The translations under genes were made by a program, and so were the position numbers. Source: Coprinopsis marcescibilis (taxonomy: Eukaryota > Basidiomycota > Agaricomycetes > Agaricales > Psathyrellaceae). Taken from it: a stretch of 64,000 nt of DNA. Below, one piece after another: positions 20,076 through 32,333 of this stretch (positions within the stretch are counted from its first letter, which is position 1; each line of letters begins with the position of its first letter). The notes beneath the pieces are model-generated. The model worked only from the letters and a program-made list of their open reading frames with translations, did no database searches and had not been told where the DNA came from. The DNA is taken from NCBI GenBank assembly GCA_004369085.1, contig ML210167.1, positions 1 through 64,000 on the forward strand, in the 5' to 3' direction.

Positions 20076-22348
20076 CTCTGCCGTTCAAGCCCTAAATCTA
20101 CTACGATTAACACTGCTTTCTGGTGACGCTGGTCTGATTTCCCACCTCGTAACTTAAACCCAACTACGTGCCCGCGTTGTACTCGCGCCGTCGTGTCAAA
20201 AGCACCTGCTGTCGACCACGACTTTCCTTTATAGTTGAAGCGCAGGCCAATCAAAGCTTGTGAAATCGCAATAGGTTGCAATGCCAAATGTAATTATATT
20301 CCGTATTGATGCGAACTTGTTGACGATGTAAATCAGCGATAGGCGAAGGATTTGAGCACAGTGTGAAGGACATGAACGGCGAAACGGATGGAATTCAAGG
20401 TTCGTCTGTGGGCCTGTATTGCACTGACCGTGAGTTCCCTTCCTGTGCTCTCGATACATTCGCATTCTGCGTGAATTGAAGTTCTGCAATGGGGGGGAAC
20501 CGCCGCTTGGTGGGGTATGCCGGGTAAACATCTGGGCAAATGGGTGAGAAGGCTTGGTCACCCATACACTCCAGGACAGCTCGACCTTTTCGGCACTGCA
20601 GTCCGTGAGTATGTATATGTATCAGTCCAGAGGTCAGCACTCAGCATTCTCGATGTCTAGCGGCAAAGCTTGATAAGGCTGTTCGAAGCTGGCAACTGGC
20701 AAGGCATTTGCGCAGCGAAAAGGGAATCGTCTGTGGTATACCAGGGAAAACACTGGGTACACGAGGGGGTGCCACGTACGAAGCCATTGGTCACAGCCCA
20801 ATATGAGAGAGTTTATCCGCGTGGCAGCGTTTTAATGTGGCGATTAAACTCAGTTGGCTGGGAACTGCAGGGGATGAAGTGGCCGGAAGAGTTAACGCCG
20901 GGTTTACCACACAATCCCAAGTTGAGTAAGACCTTTAAGCCATGCTAGCTAGGCCAAATGCTTAGCAGCAAGAATTTTCCTGACGTCAGGTGGTGCCATA
21001 TCACACACTGACATATGGTAGACTTCTTCTTGTAGTAACGGCGCATCGTACGAATAGAGGGCATAGTATCCTTCCTCTGGAATGCTGAGGAATTCACACT
21101 GCCCCTTAGATACCATTGGTAAGAGATGTTGCCCAATGCCATCTTCTAGGCTCTTCTTACCTTTCTGTATTGTCGGCCCAAAAAGACTGAACGAACTTGT
21201 ACGTCATTTGACAAACCAGTGGCATCTATTGTTTACATCGTCCGACATACAAGTTTGGTTGGGTTAGAGCACGAGTGCGTATTCTCTATAACCTCCTGGG
21301 CTAACAGCGGCTAGGTTCTTAGACTCCTGGAGGTTTGATTCGGTCAAAACAGACTGCGTGATATTTAAGCGCCCGAAAGAATGTGCACTATTGTGGACAA
21401 ATTGTGGATGCGCCTCTGGGAACCCACCAATCTTACGTATGTTTCGTATGAAGCATGATCTGGGGGTGAACTTCGGTTACCTGCCCTGAGGGTTCTCCCA
21501 AGATTACATGTTTGGCAGGCGTTTTGACGGCCTTTATCGAAGCATTCTCCATTTATCTCGCAAAAACCTCAATATGTACCAAGATGTCAGCTGTTTACTC
21601 TACTCTTCGTTGAGTTCCAGCTCACAGCTGCTCCTGCTTCTTAACCTTCGTCGTGCAGCAAGAAGAGGTTCCGCATGCCTGGTATCGGACGGAAGTCACC
21701 TATAAGGCCTTCTGTTCTGCTTCTCATTGGGTGAACCACCCCATTTGACCTTTTATCCACCGAGAACCCTTCTCCCAAGAACCATACAGTCTCAGTACCG
21801 AGACGAAGGTTATTTACACCGGAACTTTCTGCGCAAGTAAAATGCGCTAGACATCGTGAGGCAGGAATATTTTATTGTCGACTATTCGTAAGTAATTGGA
21901 GCCATAGACTGAGAGTAGCAGTACTAATCGGTCACGGGTGTATTGCAAGTTTGAGAGCTCTTCATATCAGCGGCAAGTTGAGACTCAGAGTCGGTTAAAG
22001 CTTATCGCCTGAATTGAACTTGAGAATTCCGCATATCCCCAACTTTCCTCCATGGATCCTCAAGCCAGCTCGTGGCTCATCTAGCGCTCCTCTGGTGCAT
22101 GCAGTCTTGGGCCCAAGTCGGTAAATCTCTGGCTACGCTTGCGATATCTTACTTCTGTATTTGAATTTCTGATCTTTCTGATTGGTCTTCGATCTGCTTA
22201 AATACCTGGTCAGAAAACCGATAACAGCCAGATAGCTCGTCGGGCCCATCTATCCACCCCTCACTCATATCACCTCAGGTTCCAGAAATCGTAAGCTTTT
22301 TCTTATTATCAGCTCCTATCCTCCGCCGATTGACCTCTTCCGCTATAG
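20076..22348. other. Long intergenic stretch, no supported gene
   Basis: About 2.3 kb with only short, mutually overlapping frames (longest near 20670-20948) that lack splice partners or recognisable motifs. The final 150 bp contain a TTAAATAC-like element (22199-22206) and a pyrimidine-rich leader before the secreted-protein gene. Confidence 0.45.
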
Positions 22349-22762
22349 ATGTTGCGCTTCAGGTCCTCCTTGGCTTTCGCGGCAGCCTATGCTACCTGTG
22401 CCATTCTTGCACTGCCTGTTGCCGTAAAAGACGGCCCCGCCTTTGGAATATCGTGGTACATAGGCCCTGACTGCAACCACGACGACTTGCGCTCTTTTTG
22501 GAGCGGCCCCCTCGCCCCAGATATCTGTTTGCCTATTGTGAACAGCGCAACCTGGACTCACCAATTCCGGAGCTTCAGGCTTCGCCTAGACAACACTGAA
22601 ACCAAATACTCCGTCCTCGTCAATACGGATCAATGGAACTGCGCCGCCAACTCCATTACTATTCCTGCTTCTGAGATTGTTCTGGGTCCTAATGGTTGTA
22701 ATTACGTCTCTGCGCCATTGGACGGGGAGGAGTGGAAGAGCTTCTCGTTTGCTCCCGCGTGA
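22349..22762 (+). CDS. Small secreted cysteine-containing protein
   Basis: Single exon, 137 aa. The N-terminus MLRFRSSLAFAAAYATCAIL is a classical signal peptide, with likely cleavage around residues 22-27. The mature part is about 110 residues, has four Cys (DC, DIC, NC, GC contexts) able to form two disulphides, and is rich in Trp and Asn. Length, secretion signal and even Cys number fit the definition of a small secreted protein, as many are found in mushroom secretomes. No named family is recognised. Whether it acts in wall, substrate or interaction biology cannot be told from sequence. Confidence 0.6.
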   Translation: MLRFRSSLAFAAAYATCAILALPVAVKDGPAFGISWYIGPDCNHDDLRSFWSGPLAPDICLPIVNSATWTHQFRSFRLRLDNTETKYSVLVNTDQWNCAANSITIPASEIVLGPNGCNYVSAPLDGEEWKSFSFAPA

Positions 22763-23169
22763 TTGTGTTGATTATATCAAATGGAGTAAATACGCAGTGT
22801 CTTTCCAGTAGTAGTGTCCTGTACTTGATAGCGGACGATGAACTAACGTTGTTGTGAGGACTGCTTCCGTTCCGGCCGTAGGAGGGACAAGGGCGCTTAT
22901 ACACAGTCAGCCTGTGACTCGATTGACCATCAAATTACATGGCCACATGGCATGGATCGTGCAACAAATATCAAGAAACTCGAAGCTGAATGAAAGGGAT
23001 TTGTATGTGTATGTTTGACGTGGCACTGCTACAAGAAATTGAGGTCTGCTATGAGGTACGGAGAGTGCAGTAGAGAGATATAGTCAGGTGGATAAAAAGG
23101 CGCCCAGTTAAAGGTTGTGCAAGATAACTATCGACTTCAGCAAGAAACGAAACAGGCATTTATAAAGAA

Positions 23170-24438
23170 TCATCGTACTGTCGCCCGAGCTGCGGTAGTA
23201 CTAGGGACAGACTTCTTGGGCTTTTGAACAGAGAAGTTATTCCCGGCAAGATAGCTTTGACTCCAAGGCTCAAAGTCCTCAGCCACAGATTGAAACGAGA
23301 CCCCACACTGTACGAGGTGGCGTACAACGTCATCCATGGTCAGTGATGGTTGGTTAAATGGTCTGTAGAAAGGTCCGTCTCCCGAGATTAGAGGAAGCCT
23401 GGCCTGTTCCACTCTCCTCCGGTACTCTCCTGGGATGGAGAAAAGATCGGCTACGAGGATTTTGAACTCGCGCTTTGGAGGCTGATGTCTCGGCGAGTCC
23501 CTCTCCCCGTCTTCAGCTGAAATCAGGCTGGTACTGGTGCCAGCAGAAATAAATCGAGGAGTGTAATCAGCCGAAGGGCACATCCGTGCTACCGCTCTGT
23601 CCGCCCTCAGGTCTGACAGGAGGGGTCCACCCCGTGAGTCTGGTCTAACTCCTCGAGGCCACGACGCCCGGTTTACGCAATAGTAGTCGTACCATGTCAG
23701 GATAGGGTCTGTCAGAGTGGGATTCGACATTCCAGAACCTCGGCTGCCGTTTCCCTTAGACGAAGTTGAACGCTGTGAAATCGACGGCTTTCTGCGTGCA
23801 TCCGGGGATGGGTTCTGGGGTTTCGTCGTCCTTGGAGAGTAAGCAGGCTGGAAGGCCTCAGCCTCTGCGTAGTTAGAGCACACCGGACTCTGTGGTTGAA
23901 AATAATTGGATAGTTGTGAATGGGGGTTCTTTATCGACGAGGCTGATGCAGAAGCTGAATCCCGGTTTCCAAGATAGATCGTTCCTTCGCTTCTATTCAG
24001 TGCTGCCTCTGTGCTTCCAGCGGCGGCCGAAAGCTGAGCTTGCAGAGATATCACTTGACCTCTGGTCTGCTGTAGCTGTTCGTCCAGATAGTAGATCATC
24101 TGCACATAACGGTCGGTGTTCGATTCTTGGTCGGCCTGTCGACGACCTTCTGCAAATCCGTCTTGGTACGCAATACTATAAAATGTGTCGGAAACGTTCC
24201 TATAGCCTGAGAGGGGCAGTTTCGTTACAGTGCCATGCAAATGATTTGCGTGGTTTTGACATGTTGAGCAGTGTGCCCTGTGAATGAACCCATAATGTGG
24301 ATGGAATTCGACAAGGCCAGAGATTTCGGCGGGTCCCTGCGGACGTTCTGTTTGACCTCCTGATTCCCTGGCTGGGTATGTGTGAGCATCCCGCTTAAAA
24401 GAACTATTTGATCGGGAAACAGTTGGGCTGCCGAACAT
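23170..24438 (-). CDS. Ser/Pro-rich hypothetical protein with short coiled coil
   Basis: One uninterrupted frame. The first ATG of the frame (24513) lies only two bases from the tRNA-Phe gene, so the in-frame ATG at 24438 (MFGSPTVSRSNSS) is the more likely start, giving 422 aa. It contains a CSTCQNHANHLHG cluster, then AYQDGFAEGRRQADQESN followed by a Gln/Leu-rich coiled coil (QLQQTRGQVISLQAQL), a long Ser/Pro disordered middle, and a more ordered C-terminus (FKILVADLFSIPGEYRRRVE; MDDVVRHLVQCGVSFQSVAE). The GFAEG segment is shared with the broken gene at 14.6-15.8 kb. I recognise no named family; probably Agaricomycete-specific. Confidence 0.6.
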   Translation of the reverse strand: MFGSPTVSRSNSSFKRDAHTYPARESGGQTERPQGPAEISGLVEFHPHYGFIHRAHCSTCQNHANHLHGTVTKLPLSGYRNVSDTFYSIAYQDGFAEGRRQADQESNTDRYVQMIYYLDEQLQQTRGQVISLQAQLSAAAGSTEAALNRSEGTIYLGNRDSASASASSIKNPHSQLSNYFQPQSPVCSNYAEAEAFQPAYSPRTTKPQNPSPDARRKPSISQRSTSSKGNGSRGSGMSNPTLTDPILTWYDYYCVNRASWPRGVRPDSRGGPLLSDLRADRAVARMCPSADYTPRFISAGTSTSLISAEDGERDSPRHQPPKREFKILVADLFSIPGEYRRRVEQARLPLISGDGPFYRPFNQPSLTMDDVVRHLVQCGVSFQSVAEDFEPWSQSYLAGNNFSVQKPKKSVPSTTAARATVR

Positions 24439-24514
24439 CGACTTGTCAGAAGGTTTGGTCGCGGAAAACACGACTGATGATGAACGATCTTTTATAACAG
24501 TAAGCAAAAACATA

Positions 24515-24587
24515 TGGGGGCACCGCGGATCGAACGCGGGACCTTCAGAACTTCAGTCTGCTGCTCTCCCAACTGAGCTATGCCCCC
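24515..24587 (-). tRNA. tRNA-Phe(GAA)
   Basis: The minus strand reads a 73-base cloverleaf without intron. The acceptor GGGGGCA pairs with TGCCCCC. The D arm is GCTCAGTTGGGAGAGC. The anticodon loop is CTGAAGT with anticodon GAA. The T arm is CCGCG-TTCGATC-CGCGG with discriminator A. The outermost anticodon-stem pair (27:43) is a G-A mismatch; all other stems pair. GAA reads Phe codons UUC/UUU. A and B box sequences (TAGCTCAGTTGG and GTTCGATCC) are present for RNA polymerase III. Confidence 0.93.
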
Positions 24588-24730
24588 GTGTTGGTAACCA
24601 GGAGTCTGCGCCACAGGGCCTCGGGTCGGCTGCAATGAGATGAGTGACGGTGACTCGGACTAGAAGAACATCTTCAAGTTAGCGCTCACCATCAGCTTTG
24701 ACAGAATTTGCGTGTTCCTTAGCATCCAAC

Positions 24731-25636
24731 ATGCCTGCTGTAAATCTGATCAACGGCGTACCCAATTTTGTCACAGACGAAGAGTACAGAAGTTTGGCAG
24801 CTTCAACCCCAACGTCCTTCAACGATCTGCCTCCAATTCTGAAGCGTAAGGAAGAAAATGTCTCCGTTACTCTCGATCCACCGGTAGATGGATTCAGCGA
24901 GCAAGACGCAGCTAGTGGAACACTGCTAGTTTTGACAAGGTATGTGCTTGTCTCCTTAGTTTCAAGATTATTCCTTCTCAACGTTTCTCGAAAGTGTTCT
25001 TGCATTCGTTTCAGCGACAGGCCGTGCCTTCCAGGTCGAATATCCATCGATAACCCTTCATGCGATCTCAAGGGGCGGAACCAGGCCGTCAGTCTACTGC
25101 CAACTGGACGAAGACTCGGAAACTCAAGAGCCCACCAGTGGATCTGCCACCAATGGCGGAAATGAAGATGTTGCAGAACAGGAATACTCCGATGTGCGCG
25201 AGTTGAGCATCATCCCCTCGGATCCAACTTCATGTGAGCGGTAGAGCTTTACGTTTAGCTGTCGATCCAACTAACTTGGGAGAACCATAGTGGATTCTAT
25301 CTTTGAAGCACTGTCAAAATGTGCTTCACTGCACCCAGACAAAATGTCAGACGATGAGGATGGCGACGCGTTTATCGACGACAGCACATCACCGTTTGAG
25401 ATCTTTACGGGAGACGAAGACCAGGAGCTGAGTGAAGTAGGAAAGGTTCGCAGCAATTTCATCAACGATAATCGATTTGCGCCGTACTAGACCATTGCTT
25501 TTCCTTTTGGAATATTCAGGCGGCCCTCGCTCATCTTGAATCCATCATTGATGACTCGTATCTGAAAAGCCACAGCCAAGACGAGGAAGGCATCACAGAA
25601 GGGATAGAGCGAAACGAATCATCAAAAAAAGAGTGA
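24731..25636 (+). CDS. pICln-family protein (chloride-conductance regulator / methylosome subunit)
   Basis: Four exons (24731-24939, 24995-25233, 25291-25445, 25520-25636) join in phase to 239 aa. The segment GTLLVLTSVLAFVSATGRAF plus VEYPSITLHAISR matches the PH-like core of pICln (CLNS1A/Lot5 family). An acidic tail follows (SDDEDGDAF, DEDQEL), as in family members. pICln binds Sm proteins and PRMT5 and delivers Sm proteins for snRNP assembly. The acidic region contacts Sm folds. The gene is convergent with the nucleoporin gene (110 bp between stop codons) and divergent from the tRNA. Confidence 0.8.
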
Positions 25637-25746
25637 AAGTCGTAATTTCATAGCGAGACAGTAAATGTACAGGAAGTGACATATGTATCATTAAAATGCC
25701 TGATGGCAGCGTACGGATGTAACAAAGCGCTAATCGCCAATGCTCC

Positions 25747-28700
25747 CTACTTCTCGGATGAAGATTCAGTCTTTTTGAAATTGGCGACCAGTGAAGTGAC
25801 CGGTGTATGATTGAACGTAGGCAATTCGCCCCACACGAACGCTAGATCAGCTGGCGGAGGTGTTGTCCCCAGAGTTCTCTTGAGAGTAACCGTACCGTGT
25901 TTCTTTGGCACAGTTGCGCCGCGACGATTACCTGCTGCATGTTGGGTTGGACTGAAGTCGTCATCTGCTGGAAGTTCCCAATTCGATAGTGAATTTTGAG
26001 GCGTGGTAGGCGGGGGCGTAAACACGAAGCCAGAAAGGTTCAATGGAATGGCAGCGACATTGGATAAGCTCTCGGCCGTGTTGGGCTTTTTGGGAGTGCT
26101 GAATGGCGTAGAGAATGCAACGGGCGGTGGTGCAGCCTTGGTGACTTGTACATTCAACAACGGTTCTTTGCGAGCAGCCAAAAGGGCCTTCTTTAGCCGC
26201 TGTGCAGACCGTTCTGCGTTAAGCGCAGCCGCGGTGACCGCTGCTACGTTTGGTGTAACATTATATGGCTGTCGTCGTATAGGGTCCGGCAGACGGGAGT
26301 CTCGAACAGGCGTCATTGGTGCTGCGGGACCTGGCTTCTCATTCATGTTTAACTTTGCAACTCTAGTCGCGAGGTCGGAGACATCTCCCGCTTGTTGAGC
26401 AATCGCAAGTTCAATGTTGCGGAAAGTCCTATTCACAACGTCCAATGTCGGTGCCCTGTAGAACATACAAATTAGATCCCTGCAATTTTGGAGATTGGGA
26501 TAAACCTACTTTATAGAAACCTTGCCTGAGTTGGATTGTGCCAGCTTCTTCTTTGAGGCTTGGAGGTGAGTCTCCAACTTGCTTATGCGGTCGCGTACAG
26601 TCTGGACGATACGTTAAAACGGGAAAGGGAGAGTTTGAACTAGGGTACATACACGGATGGTACGTCGCAAGTGGGTTTGTGCTTCGCTATGTTCAGGACC
26701 CAAATTCCTCGTCTTCAGCATCTTGGAAAATTCTGTATCGTTTTGTGCTCGAGTGAATCGCGCTATTTCCTCCCGTCGAGCACCAGCTTTTATTGGCAAT
26801 TCAGTCGCATGTCTCCATCGACTAAAAAAAGAAAACATACCTTTCAGCAAGCTACTGTTCAGCTCCCTCACAGCTTGGGTGATTTGACCTCGCCTATCTT
26901 CAAGGACATCCAGATCCTCAGAAAGCTTGGCCATCAACTGACCAAACTGCTTGACATCGCTCAGTCCCCACTTCTTGCTGTCTCCTAGATCCTCTCGCTG
27001 CCATGAACCGCCTGCAGGCTTGTTCAGCTCCGTCAGCTTGGCACTGGCTTGTCGGGCATGTTTACGAAGCTAATCGATGATGAGAATAATGTTTTGTCAA
27101 GCACCGAAAACACTTACTTCGGCAAGTTCGCTATCAATTCTGTATATCAACAACGCGCACTCTTTCTGCATCCCCTCTTCCATGGTCATTTCCGGAGGAG
27201 GAGCCGGGTTCCGTTGCTGCACGGATTTGGGCTTTTCTGGAGCAGTTGCCTGGCTAAACGGAGCAGCTTGAGCAGACTGAGGAGTCCCAAGAGAAAAAGG
27301 AGGTGCATTTGGAGTGATCTTGAAGGGTTGACCGAAGACAGACCCAGTGGCAGGTGGGCTTGTTGAGGGATCAGCAGGAGTGGAATTAGCTGGAGCCTTT
27401 TGACCGAAGAAACCTGGCTTCAAAGAGGGAGCTTGTGCCAAGCCGGATCCTGTACCTGTCGGAGTTGCTGCAGCAGTTGATGGGGCCGAAGAGGCTAGGC
27501 TGAACTTTGGAAGATTGAATGGGGGTGTTTCCTGGCCTGAGGTGGTGGGACCAAACAGAGAGGTGCCGGGTTCAGATTTCGTGTGTTGTACGCCCGTAGT
27601 TCCGAAAATAGATGGCTTAGTTGTTGAGGATGCCTCGAAGAAACTTGAGCTGGCAGTTGTTGGTTTTGGAATTTGGCCAAATATTGATGGAGTGGGTACA
27701 GAGGGTGTCGAAGCCGGCCGGATTGGAGGTGTGGCAGGAGCTAAGACCGGCGTAGCTGGCATTGGAGACGACTTCGTGTGGGCAATGGTTGATAAAAGTG
27801 GCGGGGTCTTGGGTCTTTTGTTAGCCGGAACGTCCTTGTCTGAAGCGCGTTCCTCTTCAACCTCATCATCTCCCGAAAGGGGGACATTAGCCAGCGGTGA
27901 GCTGCGAGTGGGGCGAGTACTGGGACGACCCAGCCCAATTCCGAACGGTGGCTGCACTGGAGATGGAGAAGGGCTTTTGGAAGGGACTGGTGGTGCAGGT
28001 TCTGGCGTTCCTGGGGGTGCAGAGCCGGAAGAATGCGAGGATTCGGACGATGATTCCTCAACTGATGGAGTTACTAGCATTTTGGGGGTTTCAGTCGGGG
28101 TACCTGGAGTAGCTGTCGGGGAGCGCTCTCGCGGGGAACGCTTTTTACGTGGAGTTTCCGTCGGGGAATCAGGAGGGGACAAGGGTTCCTCTTGTTCTCC
28201 TTCGCTCCCTGCGTCGTCAGAGCCGTCGTCCGATGCTGGGTTGTACTCCGACTCCGTTAAGAACGAATCGTCAGACTGATAGTCATCTGAACGATCATCC
28301 TCTGGCGGGCCATCGTCATCCCCCTCCTCCTCCTCTCCTCTTTCGAGCTTGACGTCAACGTACGAACTTCCTGCGGACGATATCTCTGCCAATGATTTCT
28401 TAGACCCAAGAGACTCGGTTGATTCCACTTTCTTGATTTCGTCTCTTCGCGGATGTTCCTTAGACTCTTCGCCGTCGTACTCTGTAGGAACAGGCTTCCC
28501 TGTCCCTTTGTCAGATTCAGTCTTGTCTTCGCTCTTTGGTCCGGGGACTACTCCAGTTGCCGATTTTGATGATTTGCTAGGGTCTTTGGCCTCGTCACCT
28601 CCAGTCTTCAGGAGCTCTGCGAATGACGTTTTGCTCCCAGCGGCAGCGGCCCCAAATGCTGACGGTGATCCACTGAACGCATTGAATGCATTGTACGTCT

Positions 28701-31700
28701 CTTTCGTCGTCGATTGGCTGGGGGCGGGCGGCGTTGGAGGGGAAATGACCGACTTGGGAGCGCTAGAGCCCAAAGAAGATGGAGAACCAAAAGTGGGGGC
28801 CGTGGTTGGCTTTCCGAAGACGGACACTGGCTGTGAACCAAATGAACTTTGGCCCTTCGGCGAGCCTCCAGAGAAAGCTCCAAAAGCAGAAACGGGAGGT
28901 GCCTTATCATCCTTCTTCATGAAGGGCGAAGACGAGTCGGGTGTGCTTCCAAAGGCGCCAAATCCGGTCGCAGGTCTGAAGACGGATGGCGTCGTTGGAA
29001 TGCTTGCGAAGACCCCAGTGGTGGCAGGCCTAGGGGGACTTTCGTCAGAGGGACTTTCAGAGGATTTCGATGCAGGGGCCGACTCTGGAGAGGACGGAGG
29101 TGATGTTAAACCTGCTGGAGCAGGCTTTCCAAAAACAGAAGTGGTGGCTTGAGGGGCCTTGGTGTCGGATGCAAGTGTTTTACCGAATGGAGAGGGAGTC
29201 GAGGAACCGAAAGGGTTGGGGATGTTTTTCAGAGGTGTGGAAGGCTGGGCGGAGGATAATGCGGCACCAAAGGCACTTGCATCGCCAGAGCCAAACGCAC
29301 TAAAGGCAGTCTTGGGGGAGTCAGCTTTGGGTGTCTCTGGGGGCTCCATTGATCCAAACGCGCTTGTACTTCCAGAACCGAATGCAGTAAACGTATTCTT
29401 AGCGGAATCAGTCGTCGCTGCTGTCGAAGGCGGGTTGGAGAAAGCTGAAAAGCCGCCAGAACTAGATGTACCTCCAAATACACTTTTGCTGTTGTCATCC
29501 TTCGGCGCCGCTGATAATGAAGCGGGCTGGTTTGCAAACGCAGAGAATCCACCACCACCAGAGCTGCTCTTTGGCTCCTCGACTTTGCTGGCGCTTGACA
29601 TGGATGTAGGCTGGTTAGCGAATGCAGAGAACCCTCCTCCGCTGGATCCTCCAAATGCGCTCTTCGTGCCTTGGTCATTCGCAGCGGCAGTGAGCGAAGA
29701 TGACTGCCCGGCAAACGAAGAGAATCCTCCTCCAGTTCCACCAAACGCGCTCTGCGGGGTTTCAGATTTGGCTGCTGTGGTAAGAGACGCCGGCTTGCTG
29801 GCGAAGGCGGAAAATCCACCGGCGGCGGAAGAGGCAGGAGCAGCAAGGCTGGGTTGACCAAATGTTGACTGTCCGAAAGCGCTTTGGCCAAAGGCAGGAC
29901 CTGTCCCGAAGCTGCTCTTGCCAAAGCTCTGAGATGTTGTCTGACCGAACCCGCTCTGACCAAATGCAGGAGACGCCGTTTGACCGAACCCTGTCGTCCT
30001 AAACGCAGAACTTGGTGTGTTTGTTGACGTTGCAGTCCCGAAAGCTGGAGTTCCAGCAAATGCGGTTGGTGTCGTAGAAGCAGTACTGGCTTTGCTGAAC
30101 GGGCTATCAGGGTTGGTAGCAAATGCCCCAAAGCCAGTTGCAGGCTTCAGAAACGATCCGGGTGCGCCTCCGAATGCGCTGTTGGTGGAACTCGCTGTGG
30201 ATCCAAAGGACCCAAACACTCCCGATGTGGACTTGGATTGCGAAGAGTCATTGTTGCTTGCTCCTAAGGACAGACCACCAAAACCTGGCGTATCGTCTGC
30301 CATTGAGGCTTCTCTGGTCATATCTGGCGCCAGTCCTGTCTTGTTACTGGAATCGCCCCCAAATACAGACGGTTGGGCAGTCTGGAAACCCCCTTGACCA
30401 AACGCGCCGGAAGTCCCAAACGCATTTGGGGTACCTTGAACTGCAGAACCGAATCCGCTAAATGAAGTAGAAGGTGCGGCGCTGCCTGTGTTCCCGAGGG
30501 CTGAGGGTTGACCAAAGGCCGAGGTGGTTTGCTGTCCGAAACCAGTCGACCCGAAGGCTGCCGGTGCCTGTGCTGTCCCAAAAGATGATTGTCCGAACGT
30601 GCTGCCAGCAGTCGTCGCGTTGTTTCCGAAAGGTTGGGCAGACACTTTCGATTGGTCGTTGGACATTGATGCATCAGACTGTATGAGCCCCGGGACTGTA
30701 GCGGTGCCTGAAACCATGAGAGGGTATGGTTTAGGGTGCTCCAAATACCACCCTTGGATTGTTCCATCGTTCAAAACCACTTGTACTGTAGGCGTTGAGA
30801 CAGATGTATCCGTTAGATCTGCTTCTAAAGACAGCAACATGGTGTCATCCATAGACTTGGTCAACGGCAATGAAATCGGGTTTTCTTGCGATTGCTGGTA
30901 CCATGTGTGATTTTCGTGGGCCAGAACCTCTAGGTCGACAGAGCTAGCGTCCCCGAAGACCAACAAAGACTTTGAATGATCGGAGGTGCCGGGGTCTTCA
31001 TCCCACTTTGGGAGTTGTAGTACATGAGGTGACTGGAATGTCCGGTCTCCGGAGACAAAGGGGTGGTTCAGCGCATAGTACACTCCTGTAGACGTCTTGG
31101 TGTCGAGTGAGACGATATGAAGCCCGGGAGAGGAGGGGTCTTGTGGATTTGTATAGCTTGTACGGAAGGTGTGCCCGGGACCAGTCCAGCTCAGCGAAAC
31201 AAGGATGCCTTGGAAGGTTGGCGGTATGTGCTTGTGGTGTACGGGCATGTTGGTCAAGGCAAACGTCATAATATCGCCCGTTTGTAACCCAATCGCAATG
31301 TGTTTTCCCTTCGGTGACCAGGCGACTACAGTAGGGTTAGCAGTCGGTATTCATGCAATATAGATTACGAACCTGTCGTCGGATTTGTAGTTGAATCGCT
31401 GGCGCTCCACCCTCCTTGAGGTTCAAGTTGCGCGTTAAATATCTGCGTGGTTCCATTGCCAACTATTGCGATTTTGTCGACCAAGTTTGGTTCTGTTCCA
31501 GGATTTGGGAGAATCTGACGCAATGGTGCTGATTGCAGTTGGACTGTTTTCAAAGGTTGTAAGGTGCCTTCTCCCGGAGTGCAGAGTGTAGCTGAGTCGA
31601 AAGAGAGGACAGATCCCTGCTCTAGTCCTACCAGCAGTATCGAGTCTCGGTTTGCGAAGGTCAAGATATTGGGTTTGGCCTGAAGTGCGACCACTCGCTT

Positions 31701-32131
31701 CGGGGTAAAGTCGTTGTCTTCTTCGTCCTTTGCATCTTTCAGGGCAGATCTCAAGTCATTCAATGTGGATGCAACGAGCTCTAAAAGGGCGAATCAGCGT
31801 CTCCGTTTTAGCTATGATATTGTATCGAAGTGCGCACCATATGAAGAACCGTTGAAACGAGCTGCAACAAACCACCCCCTAGAGTTTGCGATGGCAAGAA
31901 GCCGATAGTTCGTATCTGGAGTTGGATCGTAAGGCTTAGAAATTGTTATTCTAGCTTTCTTGTTCAAAAGTCGAAACTGGGGATACTATTCAAACAAAGC
32001 CATTCAGAATCATGGTCGCTCCTTGCTTGACAAACGCAACATACATTGAACCCGTCTGAAAGGACATTTTTCGCAGTGGGCTCGATCTTGACCTGCGACT
32101 GAGTAGGTCTGACGAGCGGTGTGGTGGCCAT
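25747..32131 (-). CDS. NUP159: FG nucleoporin Nup159/NUP214 type
   Basis: Eight exons on the minus strand: 32131-32045, 31976-31838, 31780-31373, 31325-27118, 27069-26841, 26786-26653, 26601-26510 and 26455-25747. All joins are in phase, giving 2001 aa. Residues 1-470 or so form the seven-bladed beta-propeller (VVALQAKPNILTFANRDSIL; VAWSPKGKHIAIGLQTGDI) that docks the mRNA-export helicase Dbp5. Then come about 50 FG/xAFG/GFG repeats in a Ser/Thr/Ala-rich linker, an acidic stretch (EEEEGDDDGPPEDDRSDD), and C-terminal coiled coils that anchor it with Nup82/Nsp1. Exon 4 alone is 4.2 kb. The start is 203 bp from the divergent SH3-protein gene, so the two may share a promoter. Confidence 0.85.
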
Positions 32132-32333
32132 GTAGAAGAAAGGCGGCGGCGATCCTGGTCGCTGAGAATGATGGAAAGACCCCAGCGAGTAACTGTGAGT
32201 GCCGTTGTCCAATTGCTCGCGACAGTTAGGCCCAGAGTCACGTGGAACGTGCTTGTTTCGCCCAGAAAGGAAGGTGGCTGGTACTAAAGGTGCCGGGCTT
32301 AAAGACGGCCTTTTGGGGTTAGCCCCTATTCTA

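Noticed and set aside
20670..20948. Plus-strand 92-aa frame in the 20-22 kb intergenic region
   Set aside because: It is isolated, has no motif, and shows composition like the surrounding non-coding sequence.
27515..30910. Several long plus-strand frames (up to 267 aa) across 27.5-30.9 kb
   Set aside because: They are antisense shadows of the low-complexity FG-repeat exon of NUP159. Their composition mirrors the repeat codons, and they have no starts, introns or motifs of their own.
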